From Litoreibacter sp. (lineage in GTDB: Bacteria > Pseudomonadota > Alphaproteobacteria > Rhodobacterales > Rhodobacteraceae): DNA of 64,000 nt. Below the pieces are notes generated by a model. That model worked only from the letters and a program-made list of their open reading frames with translations, had not been told where the DNA came from and did no database searches. The stretch covers positions 1 through 64,000 of the forward strand of contig JAPORH010000116.1 in assembly GCA_026710325.1 (NCBI GenBank), given 5' to 3'. A program made the translations under genes and the position numbers. This document shows positions 51,801 to 59,541 of the stretch, piece after piece (position 1 is the stretch's first letter; the number at the start of each line of letters is the position of its first letter).

Positions 51801-52383
51801 GGCTGACCTCATGGCTGAGCGAGACTTGGCTGAAGCCGATCTCTCGCGCCATCTCGCCCAATCGCTTTTCGTGGCCCGGGAACCGGTAGCTATGCATTAG
51901 CGCAATCGCGATGGAGCGGTACCCTTCGGCATAGGCGCGCGACAACGCTTGAAATGCGGCAGCCTCGTTCAGCGGGGTGAGGACGGCACCTTCTGCATCC
52001 AGTCGTTCTTCAACCTCTACGGCCTCGTCATAGAGCAGCTCCGGCAGCTCGATATTCAGATCAAACAGCTTCGGGCGGTTCTGATAACCGATGCGAAGAA
52101 GGTCCTTCATGCCCTTGGTAATGAACAGAATTGTCCGCTCGCCCTTGCGTTCCAAAAGCGCGTTGGTGGCAACAGTCGTCCCCATCTTAACCGCTTCGAT
52201 CATCCCGGCAGGGACCGGCGCATCCGCCTCCAGGCCCAAAAGCTCCCGAATGCCGTGGACGGCCGCGTCCTTGTAGACCTCCGGGTTCTCCGACAGAAGC
52301 TTATGCGTCTTCAGATCGCCCTCAGGCGTCTTGGCCACGATGTCGGTGAACGTGCCGCCGCGATCTACCCAAAATTGCCACAT
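48808..52383 (-). CDS. Fused hydantoinase A/B, 5-oxoprolinase type
   Basis: A single 1191-residue chain joins HyuA and HyuB. The N-terminal half (about 1-680) is the ATPase-like HyuA unit with VDRGGTFTDIV, GTTVATNALLERKG and GFDMGGTSTDV. The C-terminal half (from about 690) is HyuB, with NIKERLDFSCAIFD and MNNPYNGGTHLPD. The fused order is that of eukaryotic-type 5-oxoprolinase, which opens 5-oxoproline to glutamate with ATP; hydantoin use is the alternative. Last gene of the LysR - cyclase - TRAP operon. GGAGAA precedes the ATG, and a near-palindrome lies upstream. Confidence 0.93.
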   Translation of the reverse strand: MWQFWVDRGGTFTDIVAKTPEGDLKTHKLLSENPEVYKDAAVHGIRELLGLEADAPVPAGMIEAVKMGTTVATNALLERKGERTILFITKGMKDLLRIGYQNRPKLFDLNIELPELLYDEAVEVEERLDAEGAVLTPLNEAAAFQALSRAYAEGYRSIAIALMHSYRFPGHEKRLGEMAREIGFSQVSLSHEVSPLIKLVGRGDTAVVDAYLSPILRRYVDQVADALGAHKGGCERLMFMQSNGGLTDARLFQGRDAILSGPAGGVVGMVRSAGELGYEKLIGFDMGGTSTDVCHYAGEFERSFETEVAGVRMRAPMMSIHTVAAGGGSILSYRDGRMQVGPESAGANPGPAAYRRGGPLTVTDCNVLLGKLNPDHFPHVFGPNADLPFDEQVVREKFEALASEIGDGKSPEELAEGFLRIAVENMANAIKKISVQRGYDVTKYTMNCFGGAGGQHACLVADALGMERIFIHPFAGVLSAFGMGLADVRAMREQQFERALDDAGAGAALDAMADVARQEVQDQGIAAGDIEVLKRAQIRPRDAQQSLEVAFGAASEMASDFANAHMQCFGFAPDTSDLIIDVLVVEAIGRTGEAVSMPDPGATSTETTEVSVCFEGEWRNVPLVNRDTLATGASVDGPAILTEPTGTNVIEPGWRATCAAGGNLILERIVPLRRVEAIGTQVDPVMLEVFNNLFMSIAEQMGATLANTAYSVNIKERLDFSCAIFDQRGDLVANAPHVPVHLGSMSESVRTVLRENDDKIRPGDVFMMNNPYNGGTHLPDVTVITPVFDEDGERIIYTVASRGHHADIGGKTPGSAPPDSRVIEEEGVVIDNFLLVNQGALREGETRALLASGTYPCRNVDQNMADLAAQIAANATGASELQKITRQFGLETVHAYMGHVQDNSEESVRRVLDVLKDSAFSYPMDSGARIEVAIRVNKAERCATIDFTGTSPQSEYNYNAPMAICRAVVLYVFRTLVGRDIPMNEGCLKPLELIVPEGSMINPKAPAAVISGNTEVSQSIADALYGALGVIAGSQGTMNNFVYGNDVYQNYETICGGTGAGDGFDGTSAVHSHMTNTRMTDPEVLETRFPVEVEEFSIRTGSGGDGQFDGGDGIVRRLTFNEAMTVTVLTSHRVVPPHGVEGGAPGATGENAVQRANGEFERLEGNDQVELSPGDSFIMKTPGGGGFGKSD

Positions 52384-52404
52384 GAGACGGTTCTCCTTCG
52401 TTTG

Positions 52405-52422
52405 CGGCCCGCGGACCGCATC
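52405..52422 (-). other. Near-palindrome between TRAP and oxoprolinase genes
   Basis: The 18-base word (52405-52422) is self-complementary but for one pair. It could form a hairpin in the leader of the oxoprolinase message, just before its Shine-Dalgarno, or be a protein-binding site. Confidence 0.4.
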
Positions 52423-52452
52423 ATTTCGTATCTGTTATTGAGGGGTCAGTGG

Positions 52453-53736
52453 CTACTCAAGCGCCTTAGGTAGCCAGAGCGCGATATCGGGAAAAGCTAT
52501 CAAAGCGAAAGCCATGGCCAGCATAGTCAGGCAATAGGGCAAAGCGCCGAGCATCACCTCATTCAGGTTTCCGGATTTCCGCGCCCCCTGCACCACGTAA
52601 AGGTTGAGCCCCACGGGCGGGGTGATCAGCGCCATCTCGATCAGCACGATCATCAGGATGCCAAACCAGATCACATCATAGCCCTGCGCCAAAACCATCG
52701 GCACGATGATCGGGATCGTCACGACCATCAGCGACAAGGTCTCGATGAAGAAGCCCAGCACGATGTAGATCACCACCACGACCATGATAAAGCCGAGCGG
52801 GGTCAGGCCCAGCCCTTCCAAAAATGTCGTCAGCTCGCGCCCCAACCCGGCGGAGGACAGCGTGAAATTAAGGAAAGATGCGCCGATGATGATGAGCATG
52901 ATCATCGAGGTGACTTTGATGGTCCCCAACAAGCTCTCCCGCATCATCGTCACACTAACACCGCCAAAGGCCAGCGCAATCAGCAGCGCGCCTGCCACGC
53001 CAACAGCCGCCGCCTCCGTGGGCGTCGCCCACCCGCGATAGATGGAGCCCACGATCAGCGCAAAGAGGATCAGGATCGGGATCAGGTCCACAAGCGCACG
53101 CGCCATTTGCAGGAACGGAAAGACCCGCCGGTTGCCGCCCAGCTCGGGCCTGATGGCGCAGATGATTGCCGTGATAATCAGAAACGCCAGCGCCAGAGCC
53201 AGCCCCGGAATAAGCCCGGCCAGAAACAGCTGCGGGATCGAGGATTGGGTCAGAAACCCGTAAACGATCAGGTTGATCGAGGGCGGGATCATGATGCCCA
53301 GCGTGCCGCCTGCCGCAATCGCGCCCGAGAAGAGCTTCGGGTCATAGCCCAGCTTCTCCGCCTGCGGCATGGCCACGGTGGCAACCGTCGCCGCTGTCGC
53401 CACCGAGGAGCCGGAGGTGGCGGAAAACATCGTGGCCGTCGCGACATTGGCATGCACCAACCCGCCCGGCAGCCAGCTGACCCAGCGATCCAGCGCCGCA
53501 TAGGTGCGCGTCGCCACGCCGGATCGCACAAGAATTTCGCCCAAGAGCACAAAGAAAGGGATCGCGATCAATGTGGCCGAGCTGGAGGAGGACCAGACCA
53601 TATTTCCAAGCGCCCGGGTCAGCGGGAAATTTGAAAAGAACTGATCTACGCCGAAGCCCAGAAGGAACAAGACGATGCCCACGGGGATAGACAGCGCCAA
53701 CAGCGCCAAAAGCCCGGCTGAAACATAGGTAATCAT
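52453..53736 (-). CDS. TRAP transporter large permease (DctM type)
   Basis: The 427-residue protein has about 12 hydrophobic segments and the DctM/TRAP-T signature regions (IPFFVLLGEILVRSG, GGTLGIMIPPSIN, AAAVGVAGALLI). It forms the transport channel driven by a sodium or proton gradient. It overlaps the DctQ gene by four bases. Confidence 0.93.
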   Translation of the reverse strand: MITYVSAGLLALLALSIPVGIVLFLLGFGVDQFFSNFPLTRALGNMVWSSSSSATLIAIPFFVLLGEILVRSGVATRTYAALDRWVSWLPGGLVHANVATATMFSATSGSSVATAATVATVAMPQAEKLGYDPKLFSGAIAAGGTLGIMIPPSINLIVYGFLTQSSIPQLFLAGLIPGLALALAFLIITAIICAIRPELGGNRRVFPFLQMARALVDLIPILILFALIVGSIYRGWATPTEAAAVGVAGALLIALAFGGVSVTMMRESLLGTIKVTSMIMLIIIGASFLNFTLSSAGLGRELTTFLEGLGLTPLGFIMVVVVIYIVLGFFIETLSLMVVTIPIIVPMVLAQGYDVIWFGILMIVLIEMALITPPVGLNLYVVQGARKSGNLNEVMLGALPYCLTMLAMAFALIAFPDIALWLPKALE

Positions 53737-54281
53737 TTCAGGCTGTCCTGCTCTGCAAATGCGCCGATAAAAGGCTCAGTTTCATCCGCGCGGCCTCTTA
53801 ACAAAAGGCCAATCGCGGCGAGCGTCACTAGGCAAGACATCACCGCAAACCAGACCCAGCCCGCGAACCACGGGACCTGCACCCAGGCGAGCGGCGTGGC
53901 CAGTGGCGTGTTGGCGCGGCTGCCGTTCTCAATCGCGCGCTCCACAACGGGCCAGCATTTGATGGCAATCGTGACGACAACAGCCGACATGATGACCATC
54001 GAGAAGACGTCGAACAATGCCCGTAGCGTGCCTTGCGTACGCGATCTCAAAAGATCGATACGGATATGGCCCAACTCCAACAGCGCATAGGCCATCCCCC
54101 AGGAGCTGACCAAGGCCATCGCATACCCCGCAAGTTCCTCTGAGCCGCCAAAGGACGCATGGACCTGGCGCAGCGCAATATCGGCCACCACGAAGGCAGC
54201 CATGGCCAAGAGCCCCACCCCCACGATCATAGCGATCGCCTGGTTGAGCCTCCTGAGCCTATTGATCAATGCCAGTTCCAT
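53733..54281 (-). CDS. TRAP transporter small permease (DctQ type)
   Basis: The 182-residue membrane protein has four hydrophobic segments, normal for DctQ, with SSWGMAYALLELGHIRIDLL as the typical middle segment. It partners the DctM protein encoded downstream and the DctP protein encoded upstream. Confidence 0.92.
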   Translation of the reverse strand: MELALINRLRRLNQAIAMIVGVGLLAMAAFVVADIALRQVHASFGGSEELAGYAMALVSSWGMAYALLELGHIRIDLLRSRTQGTLRALFDVFSMVIMSAVVVTIAIKCWPVVERAIENGSRANTPLATPLAWVQVPWFAGWVWFAVMSCLVTLAAIGLLLRGRADETEPFIGAFAEQDSLK

Positions 54282-54312
54282 ATCTCTCGCGTCCCTTGGG
54301 CTTTGCTCGGTC

Positions 54313-55338
54313 TTACTCGATGGTCACGCCAACGACTTTGCCCACGCTGTCATTCCAGCGCGCGGCCCAGTCGCTGCCCGCGCGCTCGGCCCAATCTGGC
54401 AGAACCTGACCGATCAGGATTTCACGTGCGCCGTCGAAATCGGCATCCGAGATCTCGACCAATGCCATGTCCCGCGCGTCGCCTGCTGGGCAATCGCCAT
54501 TTCCGGTCAGGCAGGCAATGTCATTGACCAAAGCATCCTGGGCGCTGGCCCACGCCGGTGCTTCGAACTCGGAGGCAATCTGCGTGCGCAGCATGTCCTG
54601 TTTCTCCGCGCCCAAGCTGTCCCATTTATCCGCATTCATGGCCGTGACAACATGGTCCCAACCGCCCAGCGGGATCGGTAGCAGATGCGTCGACACTTCC
54701 CACCAACCGGCGGAATAGCCCGAACCGGCCCCTGTCACCGCGCAATCTACAACCCCGTTCTGAAGCGCACCCGGCACCTCGGAGAAGGAGACGTTCACGC
54801 CCTCAGCCCCAAGCGCCTCCAAAAACAGCGCGGTCATCCGGCCAGACGCCCGTACCTTGAGACCCTTCAGGTCCGAAAAGCTTCCGATCTCAGCATTGCA
54901 GAACACAACCTGAGGCGGGTATGGCGCAATCGCCAGCACTTCGGCGTTGAAGCGGTCGCGGTAGATGTCGGAGACCATTGGTCGGGCCGCGTCGACCATA
55001 GCGCGCGCTTCATCAGCACTCAGCGCCAGCAGCGGCACGTCGAGGCCTTCCAACTCTGGCGCGTCACCGACGGCGTAATCGGCAACGGTCATGGCAACGT
55101 CATAGACACCCTGCCCCAGAAGCGGGTAAATCTCCGACAGGCCAAGGCCCATCTGGTTATGAGTGGTCAGCTCTACGTTGAAATCCCCTGCAGCAGGCAA
55201 CTTCTCAGACCAGAAAGGCGCTTCATATTGTTTGTGCAAAGGCAGGCTGGACCAGCTGCCGACAACTGAAAGGTCCTCGGCCAGGGCCGGGCCTGCTAGC
55301 GCTGACGCGGCCATCAGGGCAGTCATAATGCGTGTCAT
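54313..55338 (-). CDS. TRAP transporter binding protein (DctP type)
   Basis: From the ATG at 55338 the precursor has 341 residues with a signal peptide ending ALA-ED (about residue 21). The open frame to 55413 overlaps the cyclase gene. The body has YPLLGQGVYD and LKGLKVRASGRMTALFLEALGA, the DctP arginine-containing segment that holds a carboxylate ligand. The operon suggests D-glutamate, 5-oxoproline or a related acid as ligand. Confidence 0.92.
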   Translation of the reverse strand: MTRIMTALMAASALAGPALAEDLSVVGSWSSLPLHKQYEAPFWSEKLPAAGDFNVELTTHNQMGLGLSEIYPLLGQGVYDVAMTVADYAVGDAPELEGLDVPLLALSADEARAMVDAARPMVSDIYRDRFNAEVLAIAPYPPQVVFCNAEIGSFSDLKGLKVRASGRMTALFLEALGAEGVNVSFSEVPGALQNGVVDCAVTGAGSGYSAGWWEVSTHLLPIPLGGWDHVVTAMNADKWDSLGAEKQDMLRTQIASEFEAPAWASAQDALVNDIACLTGNGDCPAGDARDMALVEISDADFDGAREILIGQVLPDWAERAGSDWAARWNDSVGKVVGVTIE

Positions 55339-55342
55339 GTCG

Positions 55343-56194
55343 TCACTCCTTGTTGGTTTTTTCGTTTTGGTTTGGGTCTTGGTAAATCGTCGTCTCAGCG
55401 TCTTCGGCGACATCCGTGATCAACATGTGCCCCGGCGCATGGGTGATGCAGATCGGAAGCTTAGCCGCCTTGAGCACGTTTTGCGGCGTCACCCCGCAGG
55501 CCCAGTAGACTGGGACCTCGCCGGGTTTGACGTCCACCGGATCTCCGTAATCTGGCGCGCTGAGGTCTGAGATGCCAATCGCGGCCGGATCGCCAATCGC
55601 AATAGGTGCGCCATGCGCTTGCGGGTATTTTGCGCTGATCGCACGCGCCGCATCAATCTGATCCGCCTTCAAGGGGCGCATCGTGACGACCATCTGGCCA
55701 CCAAACGGCCCCGCCGGGACAAGGTCGATATTGGTGCGATACATCGGGACATTGCGTCCCATCTCGATATGGCGCACTGGGATACCGGCCCGGATCAACG
55801 CGTTCTCAAATGTGAAGGAGCACCCAAGCGCCACTGTCACGAGATCATCCGCCCAATGGCTGGTGATGTCGGTGACTTCCTCAACCAACGCCCCCTCTTT
55901 GAAAACCCGATAACGCGGCACGTCGCTGCGAATGTCTATGTCGCGGCCAAGCGTCGGCAGCATATGCGAGCCGGTGTCGCCGACACCTACCACAGGGCAA
56001 GGCTTGGGGTTGCGCTGGCAAAACCGCAGGAAGTCCAGCGCATATGCCTCAGGGAGAATGGCAAGGTTGCACTGGAGCTTCCCCGCGGCCAGCCCGGCCG
56101 TATGGCCGTCATGCGCGCCGGTCCGAATGCGGCGCCGGATCGCTTCGCTGGAGAGGCTCGCGCCGTCTTGATCTGTCTTTGATAGGATCACCAT
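55343..56194 (-). CDS. D-glutamate cyclase-like protein (DUF1445)
   Basis: From the ATG at 56194 the protein has 283 residues; the frame extends 18 codons further. It has LPEAYALDFLRFCQRNPKPCPV, the GCSFTFENALIRAGIPVRH segment, and ends CITHAPGHMLITD, all DUF1445 marks. The mammalian homologous domain of DGLUCY turns D-glutamate into 5-oxo-D-proline. With an oxoprolinase-type enzyme downstream the same reaction is a good guess. Four bases separate it from the DctP gene. Confidence 0.9.
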   Translation of the reverse strand: MVILSKTDQDGASLSSEAIRRRIRTGAHDGHTAGLAAGKLQCNLAILPEAYALDFLRFCQRNPKPCPVVGVGDTGSHMLPTLGRDIDIRSDVPRYRVFKEGALVEEVTDITSHWADDLVTVALGCSFTFENALIRAGIPVRHIEMGRNVPMYRTNIDLVPAGPFGGQMVVTMRPLKADQIDAARAISAKYPQAHGAPIAIGDPAAIGISDLSAPDYGDPVDVKPGEVPVYWACGVTPQNVLKAAKLPICITHAPGHMLITDVAEDAETTIYQDPNQNEKTNKE

Positions 56195-56286
56195 GAAGTC
56201 CCCACCTGCGTCTGCCAAAACCATCACACGCAGATGAAATTCATTCAAATTATCATTTTTTATCTATAGCGATAAATTTCCTGAAA

Positions 56287-57165
56287 CTACCCCGGGTGCT
56301 CTTTGTGCCATGTCACGGCAACATCGCGTGCAATTTCCGCACTGTTTTCAACAAGAAAGCTGCGCGGCTCGGCAAGGTAGGAGGCCGTGAACTCCAAAGG
56401 CGGTGGAACAAAGCCCGGGTCAAACTCTTCGACCTCCTTTGCCTCCAGATGACGCGCAGCCAACACGCGTGGATGCGGACCGACGGCGATTCCCGCCGCA
56501 ATCATCTTCATACTTGCCGAGAGGGAGGCCGAGGAAAACACACGCGTCTTCGGTCCGACCCTACGTGCCAGCTCAGAAGTCAACTCACGGTAAGGGCGGG
56601 TCTGGCTAGAATAAGAGATGATCGGCGTCTCCGACAGATCAACCGCCCCAAGCTTTGACGCCTTGTACCAATGCAAATCAAATTGCGGCAGCGCAATATT
56701 CTTCACCGAATAGTCAGAAACGGGTCCCATCAAAAACGCAAGATCGAGCCGCCGCTCCAACAAATCGGACCGTAGCTTCAACGAGATATCTACCGTCAAA
56801 TCCACATCGACCCGCGGGTATTGCGCACTGAACGCCTGCATGAATGAGGGCAACCAAGCCTGCGCAATCGTCTCCGACGCGCCGAGCCGGAACAACCCTT
56901 CCGTCTCCGCCGGGTTGGCGACGCGCTGCTTGATTTCCTCCTCGACAAACAACATCTGCTCGGCATAGCCCAGAAGCTGTTGGCCCTGTTTGGTCAGCAC
57001 CAGATCACCCGGCCCGCGCTCAAAAAGCTTCGCATCCAGCTCATGTTCGAGGTTTGCAATACGCGTCGAAACAGCAGGTTGCGACAAATGCAGCCGGTCG
57101 GAGGCCTTGCGGAACCCCCCAAGCCGCGCGACCCATAGGAATGTACGGAGTTGTTCGAATGTCAT
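56287..57165 (-). CDS. LysR family regulator 1
   Basis: The 292-residue protein has the N-terminal winged helix (FLWVARLGGFRKASDRLHLSQPAVS) and a LysR ligand-binding domain. It is the first gene of the minus-strand run that continues with the cyclase, TRAP and oxoprolinase genes, separated from the cyclase by 92 bases, so it is their likely activator and may respond to the imported acid. Confidence 0.93.
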   Translation of the reverse strand: MTFEQLRTFLWVARLGGFRKASDRLHLSQPAVSTRIANLEHELDAKLFERGPGDLVLTKQGQQLLGYAEQMLFVEEEIKQRVANPAETEGLFRLGASETIAQAWLPSFMQAFSAQYPRVDVDLTVDISLKLRSDLLERRLDLAFLMGPVSDYSVKNIALPQFDLHWYKASKLGAVDLSETPIISYSSQTRPYRELTSELARRVGPKTRVFSSASLSASMKMIAAGIAVGPHPRVLAARHLEAKEVEEFDPGFVPPPLEFTASYLAEPRSFLVENSAEIARDVAVTWHKEHPG

Positions 57166-57254
57166 AGCCCATTCAAAACATTTATCGATGGCGACATCAA
57201 ATGATCAATGTCTTTGCAGCCAAACCGCGATCTCTAAGGTGGAAGCGAGACCAA

Positions 57255-58148
57255 CTACAATCGTTTGGCGGGGCGCAACTCTTCAAATATCCAGTCCCGA
57301 AAGGCCTGTACCTGCGCCGGCCTGCGGCCCGTTTTAGGCTCGACAAACCAGTAGGAAACACCCGCCGGAAACCGCCCCAGCAGCGCCGGTTTGAGCTGCC
57401 CCATGGACAGGCCATCTTCGGCCAGTGCTTCCAAAGCCAAAAATACGCCCTGTCCGGCCATCGCCGCATCAAGGCAGAGCGATGCATCCGAAAAGACCGG
57501 GCCATCGCCCAGCAAACTCTCCGGCTCTCCATTCGGGGAAAGCCAAACCTCCCAGCCGAACAGCCCGTTCGCTTGCTCGCGAATGATCGGCAAACCTGCA
57601 AGATCAGACAGCTCGGTTACGGTCTCCGCCACAGCGGGCGCACACACAGGCAAGACACGCTGAGGCAGTATTTCCTCTGCAGTCACACCGGGCCAGTCGC
57701 CGCGCCCCACGCGGATACAGGCATCCACATTGCCGTATTCCGGTGTCACATGGGCCCCGGAGGCATCAATCCGCACCTGCACGTCCGGCCGTCTTTCGGC
57801 AAACCGCCCCAAACGACGCACCAACCACTTGGCCGCAAAAACAGGGGCAACGGAAATCGTGATCGCGTTTTCGGACCCGAGCTGTGTGAGTGCGACGCCG
57901 CGGGACAGAGCCGCGAAGCCATCACTCAGATGCGCCGCCACTTCGCGCCCCAAATCGGTCGCGACCATGCCTTTGGGCCTGCGCTCAAAAAGCATTTGCC
58001 CCAACTGGGCCTCTGCCTTGATCACTTGCTGGCTGACAGCGCCCGGCGTGACACCTAGCTCACTTGCGGCCGCGGCAAGCGATCCCAGACGCGCAACAGC
58101 TTCAAAAGCGCGCAATGCGCTCAAATTCACCTGGGACAAGTTCTTCAT
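57255..58148 (-). CDS. LysR family regulator 2 (GcvA-like)
   Basis: The 297-residue protein has the LysR helix-turn-helix (GSLAAAASELGVTPGAVSQQV) and a GcvA-like effector domain (ISVAPVFAAKWLVRRL). A perfect five-base inverted repeat with a five-T spacer (58148-58162) overlaps its start codon and could be its own binding site. No Shine-Dalgarno is evident. Its target is unclear; the adjacent LysR 1 and oxoprolinase operon is possible. Confidence 0.92.
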   Translation of the reverse strand: MKNLSQVNLSALRAFEAVARLGSLAAAASELGVTPGAVSQQVIKAEAQLGQMLFERRPKGMVATDLGREVAAHLSDGFAALSRGVALTQLGSENAITISVAPVFAAKWLVRRLGRFAERRPDVQVRIDASGAHVTPEYGNVDACIRVGRGDWPGVTAEEILPQRVLPVCAPAVAETVTELSDLAGLPIIREQANGLFGWEVWLSPNGEPESLLGDGPVFSDASLCLDAAMAGQGVFLALEALAEDGLSMGQLKPALLGRFPAGVSYWFVEPKTGRRPAQVQAFRDWIFEELRPAKRL

Positions 58149-58162
58149 ATAGTTTTTCTATA
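58148..58162. promoter_or_regulatory. Inverted repeat at the LysR 2 start
   Basis: TATAG-TTTTT-CTATA overlaps the start codon and leader of LysR 2. It has the T-N11-A form (58150 to 58162) typical of LysR sites, fitting self-repression. Confidence 0.45.
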
Positions 58163-58499
58163 CCAATTCCGAGAAATACTCGAGTGAAACATTGAGTTAT
58201 CAAGTATATTTCCTAGATATGATAAAGAAAAAATATACCCCCACCCGCCCGCAAAACTTCCCGTTCATCAGCCATCTGTTCCGTCAGACGGGCCGTTTGC
58301 GCCAACAGGCCGACGACAGCTTCGCCCAAAACCCGGGCTCGCACCCCGAAATCATCGCTATGACGGAAAGGCAACGGGCTGACCTACCCTTTCCTCGGTT
58401 TCACCTGAGCGACGCTTCAGGCATGGATCACGAAAATATCGCCGCGTCGTGCAAAGATGTGTAGGCCGCAGCCCTGAGAAACAAAATCAAGCCCCGGGA
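58163..58499. other. Intergenic, 3' side of LysR 3 and promoter of LysR 2
   Basis: No supported gene. The left part (to about 58250) is A+T-rich and includes the eight-base palindrome ACTCGAGT (58178-58185). A 90-codon plus-strand frame (58192-58464, TTG start) has no signal peptide, no recognisable domain and no Shine-Dalgarno, and is treated as chance. Confidence 0.4.
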
Positions 58500-59402
58500 T
58501 CAGGCATTCCCCTGCACAGAAAGTGCGGTCACAACTTGGGTCGCAAATTTCAGAGCCGCCACAGGCAAAGTCCGGCCGCGCAGGTGGCCAAGGTACAGCT
58601 CTCCACCCGAGACATCTCGGTGGGCAATGGGCATGAAGGCCATATCGGGACGCGCGAGTGCATTGAGCCCTACGGGAATTTGGAACCCGATCCCTTGCCC
58701 GTAGGCTGCGAAATGCCGAACCATGTCGAAACTGTCGGTCTCAAGAACAGGTTCAAGTTTGCGCCCGAGCCGCGCAGACGCCTGTTCCAGCAAGACGCGC
58801 ACTCCGAATTGGGATGCGGGCAGAACAAGATCGTATTCAAGGCAGTCGCGCAGCCGCAGGCTCTCTTGCCGCGCCAATGGGTGCGCGGCTGACATCACCG
58901 CCATGACGGGTTGATGCACAGCGTGCAGCACTTCGAAATCGACCATGTGAGCAGGTTCAAACACCAAGGCAAGGTCACTGTCGAAGCTGACAAGATCGCG
59001 TTCGGCCTGAATGCGGTCGCGCACGTTCACTGTGAAGGTAACATCGGGAAACTCGGCGCGGTATTTGGATATTTCGCGGGGCAAAAAGTAAGGCAGCAAG
59101 GCTTGCGAGCAGGCAATCTTAACATGGCCCCGGCGGATACCCGAAAGGTCCGCGACCTGGCCGTGGACGCGGGCCAAATCCTGTCGCTGCAAGCGGATAT
59201 GATGAAGAAGAAGCTCCCCCGCCGGGTTCAGCCGCATCCCGCGGGGAAGCCGTTCGAAAATCTCCGAACCAAACTCTTCCTCGAACCCCTGGATACGCCT
59301 GTTCAAAGCGGAGGCGGTGATATTGGTGTCTTCCGCCGCCTTGCGGATCGAACCGGAGCTATGCACCGCTTCAATCATGTCATAGATCAGAAGATGGCGC
59401 AT
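58500..59402 (-). CDS. LysR family regulator 3
   Basis: The 300-residue protein has the winged helix (SGSIRKAAEDTNITASALNRRI) and a LysR effector domain. It is divergent from the second Opp/Dpp-type ABC operon, and a palindromic T-N11-A site lies between them, so it probably regulates that operon. Confidence 0.93.
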   Translation of the reverse strand: MRHLLIYDMIEAVHSSGSIRKAAEDTNITASALNRRIQGFEEEFGSEIFERLPRGMRLNPAGELLLHHIRLQRQDLARVHGQVADLSGIRRGHVKIACSQALLPYFLPREISKYRAEFPDVTFTVNVRDRIQAERDLVSFDSDLALVFEPAHMVDFEVLHAVHQPVMAVMSAAHPLARQESLRLRDCLEYDLVLPASQFGVRVLLEQASARLGRKLEPVLETDSFDMVRHFAAYGQGIGFQIPVGLNALARPDMAFMPIAHRDVSGGELYLGHLRGRTLPVAALKFATQVVTALSVQGNA

Positions 59403-59436
59403 GAGGACAAACCTGCTTATTCGATGAGCAATTCAA

Positions 59437-59459
59437 AGCGGTGCAAAAAATGCATCGCT
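59437..59459. promoter_or_regulatory. Candidate LysR operator before the second ABC operon
   Basis: AGCGGTGCA-AAAAA-TGCATCGCT is an inverted repeat with a single mismatch and contains the perfect TGCA-A5-TGCA (59442-59454, T-N11-A). A second copy of its right arm, TGCATCGCT, lies at 59483-59491, three helical turns further. This arrangement of recall and activation sites is common for LysR proteins. Confidence 0.6.
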
Positions 59460-59541
59460 ACGCTTCATTCTTAACATTTGTTTGCATCGCTTGAAAGCGG
59501 CACGCTGGCGGAAAACCTTCCTCGCTCGCAAAGGACTTGCC

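Noticed and set aside
49870-51900. 676-codon plus-strand frame
   Set aside because: It lies fully antisense to the oxoprolinase gene; it is rich in Arg, His and Pro as expected of a shadow frame in GC-rich DNA, and has no recognisable domain.
58192-58464. 90-codon plus-strand frame in the LysR gap
   Set aside because: TTG start, no ribosome-binding site, no domain; ends just before LysR 3 on the other strand.
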